From positions 130,931 through 194,930 of the forward strand of contig JALCLG010000001.1 of NCBI GenBank assembly GCA_022647725.1: a DNA stretch of 64,000 bases. The letters are read 5' to 3'. Below, piece after piece: positions 10,277 to 19,900 of this stretch (position 1 is its first letter; every line of letters begins with the position of its first letter). A program made the translations under genes and the position numbers. The DNA is from Bacilli bacterium (GTDB lineage: Bacteria > Bacillota_I > Bacilli_A > RFN20 > CAG-288). The notes under the pieces were generated by a model, which saw nothing but the letters and a program-made list of their open reading frames with translations, searched no databases and was not told where the DNA came from.

Positions 10277-11960
10277 CCCAGTTTTTAAAATTGGCAAAGA
10301 GACAAGGGCCCCAATTCATTTCGAAGAAGGATTAAATGTTGTACTTGGTGATGATTTGCCTGATAACTCTATCGGAAAGTCCAGCTTTTTGTTAGCAATA
10401 GATTTTGCTTATGGTGGCATAACTTATCCGACAAAAGAAATTAAAACAGAGATTGGGGATCATATCGTTTTTTGGACCATGTCTTTTGATGATGGAAAGC
10501 ATTATTTTGCGAGAAACACCGCCCATAAAGACACTATTATAATTTGCAAAATCGAATATAAAAATAATAGAAACTACTATTATGCGACTGATAAAACGAT
10601 TTCGATTTCTGAATATGAGAAATTTATGTTTGATCATCTAAAGATGACCTTTGATGAACAAGACTATAGAGTACTCACTTCTTTATTTATGAGAATTCAT
10701 CCAAAACCATGTTCAAATAGAATTGACAAGCCTTTAAGAAGTTTTGATGGGCAAAAAGATGAAGATGGCATAACAGAATTGGAAAAGGTGATGAATTATT
10801 ATGAGCCTATAAAAAATGAAAAAGAATCTAAGCAAGAAGCACAAGCGACAGCCAAAGCCTTAAAAGATGCCGAAGGAAGAAAAATTATTACTAGACTTAC
10901 AGAAAAGGATGTTGAAGAAAATAAAGAGAAAATTTCTGAACTTAACAAAAAATTAGAAAGTTTAGGTTACTCAGAAGCAAATGAACAAGAGAATAGTTTG
11001 TCTGCTTCAAGCGAAGAAATCATAGCCATTAATCAAAATATAAAAATTCTTAGAGAACATAGATTTGAACTTTACGCTAGAAGAAAGGTTTTAAGTGGAA
11101 GTTATGTCGAGACAGTTGAATCGATTGATGGAGAATTAGCTCGTTTAAAAAGATTTTTCGGAGATAGTATAAAATGTGAAGAAATAGAAAAGATTCAACA
11201 ATTTCATTTAAGAATTCAAGCAATTTTAAAAGAGGAATCTAATGAAGAATTGCAAAAAATTGAATCTGATTTAGCTAAAACCAACCAAGAAATATCGGAG
11301 CTAATGAAAAAAACGATAGAACTTGATCAACCAGTTGGGGTTTCACGTTCTTACATTGACGAGATTACTAACATTAAAGCGGAAATTTCAAAATTAGAAG
11401 ATTTAAATCGAAATTATTCTGCAAGAGAAAAAATTCGCACCACAGTTGGTGAAGCCAAAAATATTCTACAAAATGTTGAAAAGAACTATACAGTTTTAAT
11501 GCAAAATGCAATTAACAAAACTTTATCTACCTTTATGAAAGAAATGTTTCCAGATACAAGTCCTTCAATACCAACAATCACAATTTCGGAAAAAGGATCT
11601 TATTCTTACCAATCATATAATGATGGCGGTAATGGAACTTCTTATAGAGATTTGATTCTGTTTGATTTATCAATAATGAAACTATCTTCATTGCCAGTTC
11701 TTATCCATGATAACAATCTGACAAAGACCATTGGCAATAAAACAGTTGAAAAGATTTATATGATTTACCAAGAAGTTAGCAAGGGCAAGCAAATTTTCGT
11801 CTCATTTGACGGGCTCAAAAATTTTGATGGTGAAGATATGAAGAAAGAAATCAACAATTGTACTCGATTAAGATTATCTATAGCTGATGATAATTATTTA
11901 TTTGGAAAGAAGTTTAATACAAATCCTCCTACAAAAGAAGAACAAATGACATTGTTCTAG
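10257..11960 (+). CDS. DUF2326-type SMC/ABC-like ATPase of the ABC-3C operon
   Basis: This 567-residue protein starts at 10257 behind a GGAGGG site. The N-terminus has an atypical nucleotide-binding loop (DDLPDNSIGKSSFLLAID, residues ~32-50). A long charged coiled coil follows (about residues 180-420), then a C-terminal lobe with LIHDNNL and an FVSFDG strand. The P-loop N-S-I-G-K-S-S, the coiled coil and the end resemble DUF2326-containing SMC-like proteins, which are the ATPases of ABC-three-component systems. It would act as the DNA- or invader-sensing motor of the defence operon. No transposase or phage gene is adjacent. Confidence 0.75.
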   Translation: MLEEIYSPVFKIGKETRAPIHFEEGLNVVLGDDLPDNSIGKSSFLLAIDFAYGGITYPTKEIKTEIGDHIVFWTMSFDDGKHYFARNTAHKDTIIICKIEYKNNRNYYYATDKTISISEYEKFMFDHLKMTFDEQDYRVLTSLFMRIHPKPCSNRIDKPLRSFDGQKDEDGITELEKVMNYYEPIKNEKESKQEAQATAKALKDAEGRKIITRLTEKDVEENKEKISELNKKLESLGYSEANEQENSLSASSEEIIAINQNIKILREHRFELYARRKVLSGSYVETVESIDGELARLKRFFGDSIKCEEIEKIQQFHLRIQAILKEESNEELQKIESDLAKTNQEISELMKKTIELDQPVGVSRSYIDEITNIKAEISKLEDLNRNYSAREKIRTTVGEAKNILQNVEKNYTVLMQNAINKTLSTFMKEMFPDTSPSIPTITISEKGSYSYQSYNDGGNGTSYRDLILFDLSIMKLSSLPVLIHDNNLTKTIGNKTVEKIYMIYQEVSKGKQIFVSFDGLKNFDGEDMKKEINNCTRLRLSIADDNYLFGKKFNTNPPTKEEQMTLF

Positions 11961-11977
11961 TCGCTAAATAATGCATA

Positions 11978-12009
11978 AAGCCTTTGGTAAACTCCAGAGG
12001 CTTTTTTTG
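11978..12009 (+). terminator. Rho-independent terminator of the ABC-3C operon
   Basis: AAGCCTTTGG pairs with CCAGAGGCTT around the loop TAAACT and is followed by seven T. It lies 18 bases after the ATPase stop. The remaining ~150 bases to the next gene hold two GTCTAGT repeats but no other clear feature. Confidence 0.85.
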
Positions 12010-12166
12010 TGGTTTCCTATATTAAGAATTAGTCTTGTTTCGGGGCATGAATTGTCTAGTCCTGTAAAGATTAAAAGTCTAGTACTTGTGGGCTAAACTA
12101 AAGATAGTTCGAGAGGATAACAGCATTGATAATTTATCCAAAAGCGAACAGAAAGGAGAAATAATT

Positions 12167-12316
12167 ATGCAGGAAATTAGAAATGCTAACAACAAGTTAG
12201 TTGCTATGTTTAATCCTAAATCTCGTTCTATAGAAATTGTGATTAAGGGATGCAAGACAACCATTTTAGTAACGTCCGATGGCAAGACCAAAATCACAAA
12301 TTCAAAGACAGCATAG
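12167..12316 (+). CDS. Small conserved-looking hypothetical protein at the left of the ICE module
   Basis: A strong AAAGGAG at 12152 selects the ATG at 12167 and gives 49 residues: MQEIRNANNKLVAMFNPKS followed by alternating hydrophobic strands (IEIVIKG, TTILVT). It looks like a small all-beta protein. No family is recognised. It stands alone, followed by a terminator, before the sigma-like gene. Confidence 0.6.
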   Translation: MQEIRNANNKLVAMFNPKSRSIEIVIKGCKTTILVTSDGKTKITNSKTA

Positions 12317-12352
12317 TCTTTAAAAGCATCTTAACTAATTCAATAGATCGCT

Positions 12353-12397
12353 AGACGGCATGAATTAGCACTCAAAAGTGCATTCAGCCGTCTTTTT
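12353..12397 (+). terminator. Rho-independent terminator
   Basis: AGACGGC at 12353 pairs with GCCGTCT at 12387; inside, TGAAT/ATTCA and GCACT/AGTGC also pair. A run of T follows. It separates the small ORF from the sigma-like gene. Confidence 0.8.
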
Positions 12398-12445
12398 ATA
12401 TCGGCCGGATTTCCACTTGAGAACAACTTCATGGAGGAAATAAAA

Positions 12446-12901
12446 ATGAAAGTTAAGTATCAGTATGACTACCACAAATATATGGTTATTGATGTTGATG
12501 AGAGCCAAGTTGAGTTGGTAAAAGAACTAAATAAGGATTACGAAAAGAATAAGAAAAATGACGATAAATATCATGAGAAGACTGTCTCATTTGATGATGC
12601 AGAAGCTTTTGATAGAGCCGTTTATTCATTCAATAGGTCTTCATATGATGACGACGATGAAGACGATCTTAAAATTCAGAAAAAGATTGAAAGAAGAAAA
12701 GCTAGACAAGCATTGAAATTGAAGAAAGCAATGCCTTTGCTTACAGAAAAACAAAGGTATGTCCTTAATGAGCATGTTTATAAAAACAAACATTTTAGCG
12801 ACATTGCAAAAACGCTTGGAATTAATCGAAAAAGTGCTCAAAAGCTCTATAAATCCGCAATTAAAAAGTTAAAAAAGATTTGTAATCAGGCTAAAAAATA
12901 G
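12446..12901 (+). CDS. Sigma-70 region 4-like regulator of the ICE
   Basis: An earlier ATG at 12431 exists, but GGAGG at 12433 fits the ATG at 12446, giving 151 residues. The N-terminal half is acidic with a run of aspartates. The C-terminus (LLTEKQRYVLNEHVYKNKHF, then SDIAKTLGINRKSAQKLYKS) is a sigma-70 region 4-type helix-turn-helix. Such short sigma-like proteins are frequent in Bacillota conjugative elements and probably control transfer genes. No region 2 is present, so it may act as a DNA-binding regulator rather than a full sigma factor. Confidence 0.75.
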   Translation: MKVKYQYDYHKYMVIDVDESQVELVKELNKDYEKNKKNDDKYHEKTVSFDDAEAFDRAVYSFNRSSYDDDDEDDLKIQKKIERRKARQALKLKKAMPLLTEKQRYVLNEHVYKNKHFSDIAKTLGINRKSAQKLYKSAIKKLKKICNQAKK

Positions 12902-13068
12902 GGCCCTAAATTCAAAAATCTTTCCATTTATAGTGAGGAGGTTTCCATATCAACAATCACAGGGGGCAAATTCTGGTAGTTATTAAGCTACTAGTAAAAC
13001 ATAGATACCCACAAAAATAAAAGTTGATTGAGACTTCCTCTTTAAAAATTACAGGAGGTAATAAACAA
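12902..13068 (+). other. Possible oriT/regulatory spacer upstream of the relaxase genes
   Basis: The 167 bases have no ORF. They contain an imperfect hairpin (TGGTAG/CTACTA around TTATTAAG near 12973-12992) and an AGGAGG with no start behind it (12937). Transfer origins often lie just before relaxase genes, so this is a candidate oriT. There is no diagnostic nick-site match. Confidence 0.3.
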
Positions 13069-13533
13069 ATGTCTATAAGTAATCGAAAGCCATTAAGCGT
13101 GGGAGAGAGTCATGAAGGTTTCTTCCGTTGCCGTGATGGTGAATTCTGCAATAAGTTGGTCGATCTTTATAACAAGATGGACTGCAATGCCAGTGAATTC
13201 TATATGACTTTACTAAGAGAAGGATATAAGTGTTTGGCTCCAATGTACCTGCATAAGGATTTGCCTGTGGGTGATTCTGTTAAAAGGGTTCAAGGGGAAA
13301 ACATTGAGAAACGAATCGACGAATTGATTGAACTTCTTTTAGAAAAGAGTGATGCCGAGATTAAGGCGCTTGATTCTCTATCTGATGACAATCTCAACTT
13401 ATTGGTTCTTCTATCGGCGGTCTTCAATCTCATCAGTTTGGATCAAGACAAGATGACGGTCAAACTGTACCTTGCAAAAGGAGTGGAGGGCATTCCAGAA
13501 GAATTTAGAAGCAATAGGAGCGTTCGTAAATGA
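13069..13533 (+). CDS. Putative relaxase accessory protein
   Basis: AGGAGG at 13052 selects the ATG at 13069 over an upstream TTG, giving 154 residues. The protein is soluble and mostly helical (CNASEFYMTLLREGYKCL, then a lysine/glutamate helix and a leucine-rich helix). No Pfam-type domain is recognised with confidence. Its stop overlaps the relaxase start by four bases, the position usually held by MobC-like relaxosome DNA-binding proteins. That role is inferred from position only. Confidence 0.5.
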   Translation: MSISNRKPLSVGESHEGFFRCRDGEFCNKLVDLYNKMDCNASEFYMTLLREGYKCLAPMYLHKDLPVGDSVKRVQGENIEKRIDELIELLLEKSDAEIKALDSLSDDNLNLLVLLSAVFNLISLDQDKMTVKLYLAKGVEGIPEEFRSNRSVRK

Positions 13534-14720
13534 GTAAAACCCCGAACGTAATCTACAAAACTAGGTATTACGGACCGGGGTCAAGAAAAAGGAACTATTA
13601 CTCCTCGAAAGACTCCAGTTCCGACTACATGAAGTATGTGGACACTGGCGTTAAATCCGGGAAGTACCAAGACTATATGGATTATGCGGGCAACCGCGAG
13701 AAATCGTCAGGTGTCTTCTCTAGAAACGGGCTTCTGACGATGGATGAGAAAAAGGTGATGAGGGAGAAGCTCTCAACGACAGAATCCGTCATTTGGGATT
13801 CACTCATCACCTTCGAGGAGAAGTATGGGAAGGAAAAGATGAAGTCCTGGCGTTCAGCCAAAGAACTCATTGAGAAAGAATTTCCTAAGCTTCTTAAAGA
13901 CAACAACATGTCATACGAAAACATCCTATGGTACGCCGGTCTTCACGAGAACACTGACAATCGACACATCCATCTTAGTTTCTTTGAAAAGGAGCCTCAG
14001 ACCTTCGACTACAAGAAACAAAAAATGAGATATCACCAAGGGATGATCTCTAACGATTCCATAAACGACTTCAAATTGAGGATTGAGAAAAGGATGGATG
14101 GAAACGAATACAGTCTCCATAAATTCAGGGATCAGATTCTTGAGCAAGAGGAGAACAAGTTCCTAAAGCCAGACTTAACTGCTATCTACGATAAAGACCT
14201 TAAGCAAATGCTTCTTTCTCTCTATAGGGTCTTGCCTAATAACAAAGCAGGTTATGAAAGCCATGAACTTGATGAAATAAGACCACAAATAGACCAAATA
14301 ACCAACTACATGCTGACCCACGATGATGTTTCAATGTCGGCATATCTAGAACTAAGAAGAAAGCTCAAAAAGCGAGATGAAGAAACAAAAGAAATATGCC
14401 TTTCACACAAGATAAATCCTAATGGTCATCTCATCTCAGATTCCTTCCAACAAGACCTATATAGGCGATGCGGAAATAAGATACTAGCTTACCTAAGGAA
14501 GGTTCAGGAAAGGAAAGGAGAATTCCATAAAGGGACAACCGAAGAAGAAAGACAACGCTGGGATGAAAAAGTCAGAAGAGGTTGGCTCTTCAAAAGGACC
14601 GCCAGACTCAATGAGGAGGTTAGAAAAGAAAGAGAAAGCATCTATGAAACATTCCAATGGCTGTTAAAGAAAGCCGAGTTTGAAAGGCTCGTCGAAGAGG
14701 GGGTGATTGAGGCCGAATGA
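13530..14720 (+). CDS. Relaxase, MOBL/MobP2 type
   Basis: This 396-residue protein begins in an ATGA overlap with the previous gene. The histidine motif is H139 (GLHENTDN) with H146-I-H148 (RHIHLSFF), the three-histidine metal site of relaxases. Length, the N-terminal YKTRYYGPG and the HENTDNRHIHLSF sequence fit the MOBL/MobP2 relaxases of Bacillota (the pLS20 relaxase group). It would nick oriT, bind the 5' end of the transferred strand and be led to the coupling protein encoded next. The C-terminal half is helical and charged. The catalytic tyrosine cannot be assigned by eye. Confidence 0.85.
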   Translation: MSKTPNVIYKTRYYGPGSRKRNYYSSKDSSSDYMKYVDTGVKSGKYQDYMDYAGNREKSSGVFSRNGLLTMDEKKVMREKLSTTESVIWDSLITFEEKYGKEKMKSWRSAKELIEKEFPKLLKDNNMSYENILWYAGLHENTDNRHIHLSFFEKEPQTFDYKKQKMRYHQGMISNDSINDFKLRIEKRMDGNEYSLHKFRDQILEQEENKFLKPDLTAIYDKDLKQMLLSLYRVLPNNKAGYESHELDEIRPQIDQITNYMLTHDDVSMSAYLELRRKLKKRDEETKEICLSHKINPNGHLISDSFQQDLYRRCGNKILAYLRKVQERKGEFHKGTTEEERQRWDEKVRRGWLFKRTARLNEEVRKERESIYETFQWLLKKAEFERLVEEGVIEAE

Positions 14721-16942
14721 AAAAGAAAGGAACAAAGATTGCAATAGCGGCGATAGTTGCCTTCTGGGTCTGCTATATAGGAGCATTCGCTATCACCTGC
14801 GCCATTAAAAAAGGATTCGATATCCGCTATCTAATTCGCGGTGAAACAATCGGATTCTTCGCATTATTAGCAGGAATTGCGCTAGCGGTGATTCTCTTCT
14901 ATTTCTACTCTCATTATTGGCTTCTAAACTCTAAAAACATCATAAAAGGAAAGGATGGTGATCTACATCTAAAATCGAACCTTGAGGAAGCAAGATTCCA
15001 ATCCGAAGAAGAGATATCAAAGAACTATAAGACCCTAAATTTCAATGAGCTTAAAAACCATGAAATAGTGGGAACACCCATCATGGAGAAAGAGTCATCT
15101 GGAGAACTTAAAGTCACCTTCGCTAAACCTGCTCATTCATTAGTCATAGGAACAACTGGTTCAGGTAAAACAACTACTTATGTCTCACCTTCAATCCAGA
15201 TAATCAGTGAACTAAAGAATCATCCTTCGATGCTAATCAGTGATTCAAAAGGTGAACTGTTCGCTGACCACTCAGAAGCACTGAAATCAAAAGGCTATGA
15301 GGTCAAAGTTCTTGACCTAAGAAATCCTTACAACTCAGTTAGATGGAATCCGCTGGAGAAGCCTTATCTTCTCTATCAGCGCTCACTCCATCTCGAAGAT
15401 GAAGTAGTGGAAAACGAGGAGAAGGGATGCTTCGAATTTGATGGAAATGACTATTGGTCCGAAGAGGAAAAAGACTCAGCAGTCCAGGTCAAAAGGCAAA
15501 CCCTTAATGACCAAGTCTACGAAGATCTAAACGATATCTGCACTGTCTTATGCCCAGTCACTAACAAAGAAGAGCCTATGTGGGAAAGCGGAGCGAAGAA
15601 CTTCATTCTCGCGATTGCCCTAGCGATGTTAGAGGACTCAGCTAATCCAAGCCTAGGGATGACTAAGGAAAAATACAATTTCTACTCACTGATGAAGGTG
15701 GCAACGTCTACGGACAATGATTGTGAACAACTTATTGAGTACTTCAAACATAGGAGCCCTCTTTCTAAAGCCGTATCACTCTCACGTCAGGTAATGGATT
15801 CTAGCGACAAAACTAGAGGAAGTTATCTCTCATCCACATTCGACAAAATATCGATGTTCAGCGACTTATCACTATGTGCCTTAACTTCCGAAAACGAGAT
15901 TGAATTTGGATCAATGGGAGAAAAACCTATAGCCTTATTCCTGCAGATTCCTGATGAAAAGGAAACCAGACACACATTGGCGAGCATGGTGATTCTTCAA
16001 GCCTACAAAGAGTTGGTCTATCAAGCCAATTCCTACCAAGAGTTAACACTTCCAAAGCCGGTTTACTTCATTCTTGATGAGTTTGGAAACCTTCCAAAGG
16101 TTCATAAACTCGAACAGATGATTACTGTCGGAAGAAGCCGAAACATCTGGCTGAGCTTAGTCATTCAAAGCTATTCGCAATTAGCAAAAGTCTATGACGA
16201 CAAAAGTGCCGACATCATCAAATCAAACTGCAATATCCAAGTCTTCATCGGTACAACCGATTTAAAGACGATTGAGGATTTCTCAAAGCGATGCGGAAAC
16301 TATTCGATAGTTCAAAGAAGTGTTGGTTTCAACTCTGTCAAAGGAGAAGACATCAACTCAAATTCGCAAATCAAAGAACGACCACTTATCTATCCATCTG
16401 AACTTCAGACTCTGAATAAGCCAGGTGACATGGGACATGCGATTGTGACTATCTTCGGATTCAATCCGATAAAAAGCACATTCACACCTTGTTTCTTAGT
16501 TCCTCAGTTCTCAATGAAAAGAGTGAATCAGAAGTTGTCTGTTGGTAGATGGTTTGATGAAGAAAAAGCCTTCTACGACATGAGAAAACGCAATGCACTT
16601 CTAAGCGGAAGTGGAAGCAAAGGAGGGGCTGCAAATTCTAGTAACGTTGCTCCTCCGGAAAGACAGGAACAATCAAAAGCTAAATTCAATCTTATGGTCG
16701 ATCAGGCTGTCAAAGAAGCCATTACAGCAGTTGATGGAATACTGGCAGATCAAGACAAAGAAGATTTGGAAGAGTCGATTAAAGCATTTGACGGCAAGTC
16801 AGTTACTCAATTACTGAACAAAGCCGCTCAAAGAGCCCATAAAACAGGTCAACTCACAAAAGAAGAAACAATTGAGACGGCTCGCAAGAGATTCATTGAC
16901 CTCGCTAGTTTCGAGGGCAGGTCTCCATTAAGCCAAAGATAG
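14717..16942 (+). CDS. virD4: VirD4/TraG-type coupling ATPase
   Basis: This 741-residue protein overlaps the relaxase stop by four bases. Two N-terminal membrane helices (residues ~8-28 and ~45-70) are followed by the ATPase with Walker A GTTGSGKT at residues 145-152 and Walker B FILDEFGN (D454, E455). Motifs LISDSKGEL and VRWNPLEKP are typical of type IV coupling proteins. It brings the relaxase-DNA complex to the secretion channel. The C-terminal ~150 residues are a charged helical extension. Confidence 0.95.
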   Translation: MKKKGTKIAIAAIVAFWVCYIGAFAITCAIKKGFDIRYLIRGETIGFFALLAGIALAVILFYFYSHYWLLNSKNIIKGKDGDLHLKSNLEEARFQSEEEISKNYKTLNFNELKNHEIVGTPIMEKESSGELKVTFAKPAHSLVIGTTGSGKTTTYVSPSIQIISELKNHPSMLISDSKGELFADHSEALKSKGYEVKVLDLRNPYNSVRWNPLEKPYLLYQRSLHLEDEVVENEEKGCFEFDGNDYWSEEEKDSAVQVKRQTLNDQVYEDLNDICTVLCPVTNKEEPMWESGAKNFILAIALAMLEDSANPSLGMTKEKYNFYSLMKVATSTDNDCEQLIEYFKHRSPLSKAVSLSRQVMDSSDKTRGSYLSSTFDKISMFSDLSLCALTSENEIEFGSMGEKPIALFLQIPDEKETRHTLASMVILQAYKELVYQANSYQELTLPKPVYFILDEFGNLPKVHKLEQMITVGRSRNIWLSLVIQSYSQLAKVYDDKSADIIKSNCNIQVFIGTTDLKTIEDFSKRCGNYSIVQRSVGFNSVKGEDINSNSQIKERPLIYPSELQTLNKPGDMGHAIVTIFGFNPIKSTFTPCFLVPQFSMKRVNQKLSVGRWFDEEKAFYDMRKRNALLSGSGSKGGAANSSNVAPPERQEQSKAKFNLMVDQAVKEAITAVDGILADQDKEDLEESIKAFDGKSVTQLLNKAAQRAHKTGQLTKEETIETARKRFIDLASFEGRSPLSQR

Positions 16943-16953
16943 GAGAAAAACAT

Positions 16954-19900
16954 TTGAAAAGTAACAAGTCTAAATTCTTGGCTGTATTGATGCTTCCGAC
17001 CTTATTGGTCAGTTGCTCATCGGTCATAAAGCCCAAGGTCCTTGGCTCTACAGGGACCAATAATAGCGTAGTCAAAAACGCCTATGTAGTTGATGCTGGT
17101 GGTGGAGGAGGTAGCGCTTCTGGAGCTAGCAATTACCAATCTACTGGTTATCCAAGCGTTTATGGAAAAGAAACACATAAGTCAACCGTCACAGCCCTAC
17201 TTGGAACGGCTCCAACAGTTTCTGAGGTCTCTTTCTACCACGATACTGGTGTCAAGATCTATGGTGGAAACACTAGCACGAGTGTTGGGTCGACATCTGA
17301 CATTAAAATTGCATCGTCATGCCCATACATTGATTTCAATGAAGTCAATTTCTCTTTGCCTTATTCCTATAGCAGCCAATTAACTTTAGGGGTTTGTGCT
17401 GTAGCTGATTTCAAGTTTGAAATCTACAAAGGAAGTTCCAGGTATTTCATTGCCGAAGCCACGGCAAAAGCTACTGGAACAGACAATAAGCAAACTCAGC
17501 TCACATATAACCGAAATGGCTCAGTTTCTAGTTCTATCGTTGATTCGGTTTCTACAACCAATTACACGCCATTTGATTACAGCAAATTAGGGAGAATATC
17601 TTCATCTCTATATTCTGGATCTTATACGATTAACGTTACCTATTCCTATGAATGGATTGCCGGTTCAGGAGCCAAGATGGCATTAGTTTCTTCGACTGCC
17701 ATTAATAGCGCGACTCTTCTAATTGACTACACAAGTCCAACTATTTCGATGGTCAAGGCCAGTTCGGGAACTGTCATTCCAAATGGAGGAACTTCCAACA
17801 GCACTGTCAAAGTCACTGCCTCGGATACTAACCTAAATGGTCTTTACTACAAAATTCCTAGTTCCAGTTATTACACATACTCTGGAAGTGGTGCTTGCAC
17901 AACTTCGGCTGGAGATGGAATCTATAGCTTTTATGCTGTTGATTCTTTAGGTAATAGAAGTGCTGATTATACCGTGAGAGTCGATACCTATTCACCTAAT
18001 GGTCAGCTTTACGCAAATGGTGTGGCTATTTCAAGCGGCTCTTACGTGAATACATCATTTAGCTATTCAGTATCCGATAGTGGGTCAGGTTTGAACACCG
18101 TCTTATATAAGACTCCAAGTTCATCCAGTTTCGTTTCTTATTCTTCTGGTTCAATCATTCCTAGCAATAGTGGTGATGGCTGGTATCAGTTCTATGCGGT
18201 CGATAACGCTGGAAATGTTTCTAGTACTCTAAAAGTGTTCCTTGAAACTTCAAATCCAACTATCAGCATCAAGAGAAACGGAATCACCTCGTTTGGTCAT
18301 ACCATGACTAAAAACGAGACCGTCGATACTGGTCTTTACTTTAATGAAGATGACACGATTAGATTCGATTATTCATCCTCTAGCAACAAATACACAACAG
18401 GTGCCTTCAGCATTGGTACTAACTATGCTTTGAAGAAAGCCTCTTATCCCAATAACACCTATAGTGAAACCATCACTTCGGCAGTTGGTATTTCAACGAC
18501 CTACAAGTTCAACATTGTAAGAAATAAGCCAACTATAACCTTGAATGGTACTCAATACGCAAACGGCTCAGTTATCAAGCTCAACCAAGATGCAAACGTG
18601 ACGATGAACATTGATTCCATCATCACAAGCGGTTCTTCTAAAGGAACAGTCAAATCGACTGGATCAACGAATACGTATGACCTTCTTAGCAATAGAGAAG
18701 TCACATTGACCGCTGATGCCAATGAAGAGAAGATCTATCAGATTTCTATCATTGACTCTGCTGGAAACGAATCTACATTCACGGTTGATATTGATAAAGC
18801 TCCTGCAAATGGAGTCTTCACAAGTGGTGGTGGTGCTGTTGAAAACGGCGGCTATACCAATAAGCCATTTACCTTTACCTGGACTAAAGCTGGAACTACC
18901 GCAACTATGTCCAAAGATGGTGGTGGATTTTCTGATTACACTGGCTCCGAAATCACTGCTGATGGAAGTTATACTTTCATCCTCAAGGACTCTGTGGGCA
19001 ATACCTCAGAATTCCGTATCGTCTTAGATACCATTGCTTCTACTGGAACAATCTATGCCAATAACAAAGAAGCAGAAAACGGATGTGTCACAAACTCTTC
19101 TATCTACTTTACTTGGGATGGAGATGAAACCTGCTTGATGAATGGCGATTCCTACAAGAAGAACACTGTCATTGATGCTGAAGGAATATACCGTTTTGTC
19201 CTCAAAGATAAAGCAGGCAATGAAACATCATATGAAGCCGAGATTGATAGAACCGCTCCTACAGGTAATGAAGATGCCTTACATGCGTCTGACAGATACT
19301 ACGTTACTAAGTGGTATGAGTGCTATTTCAATGGTCATATTGATTCCTTCAAAACATACGATGAAGCTATCAAACAGGCTGCCGATTACGAATATTCTTC
19401 AAGTGTAGAAGAGTTAAGTCTATCCGATATCTCATTATTCACAGAGACTAACATGGTTGCCTCAAACGGAGACCCTGAAAATCACGACGATGAAGTAAGA
19501 ACCGGAACATATTGGCTTTATAAATCCAAGTCTAATCCTTCTATCAAACTCTATTATTTTGACAAGAATCTCTTAGAAGATGTTCTCAATTTCTATGCGA
19601 GTTCTTATGTCACTGGTCCTCATTACTATGACGGAACGACTTTCCCTGAAGGAGAGAACGTCTCTGATCCTATTTGGACTGATGGTGGTGTGAGTGCTCC
19701 GATTGGGAACGACTATGTTCTTACCAATTACGGATCAGTCATCGCTACTGCCAAAAAGCAGGGTTCTGATGAAACTATCATCCTTGAATATGGCGTTAAG
19801 TTAAGCGAACAACTTAAAGAATCAGGTGTCTATGACATCACTGAAACCGACAAAGCCGGAAACGCCTGTACCTATCAGGTCATCATTGATTTAGAAGTTC

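Noticed and set aside
11961..12166. Left attachment site of the conjugative module
   Set aside because: The GTCTAGT repeats here were considered, but no match to the tRNA remnant or to the sequence after int was found.
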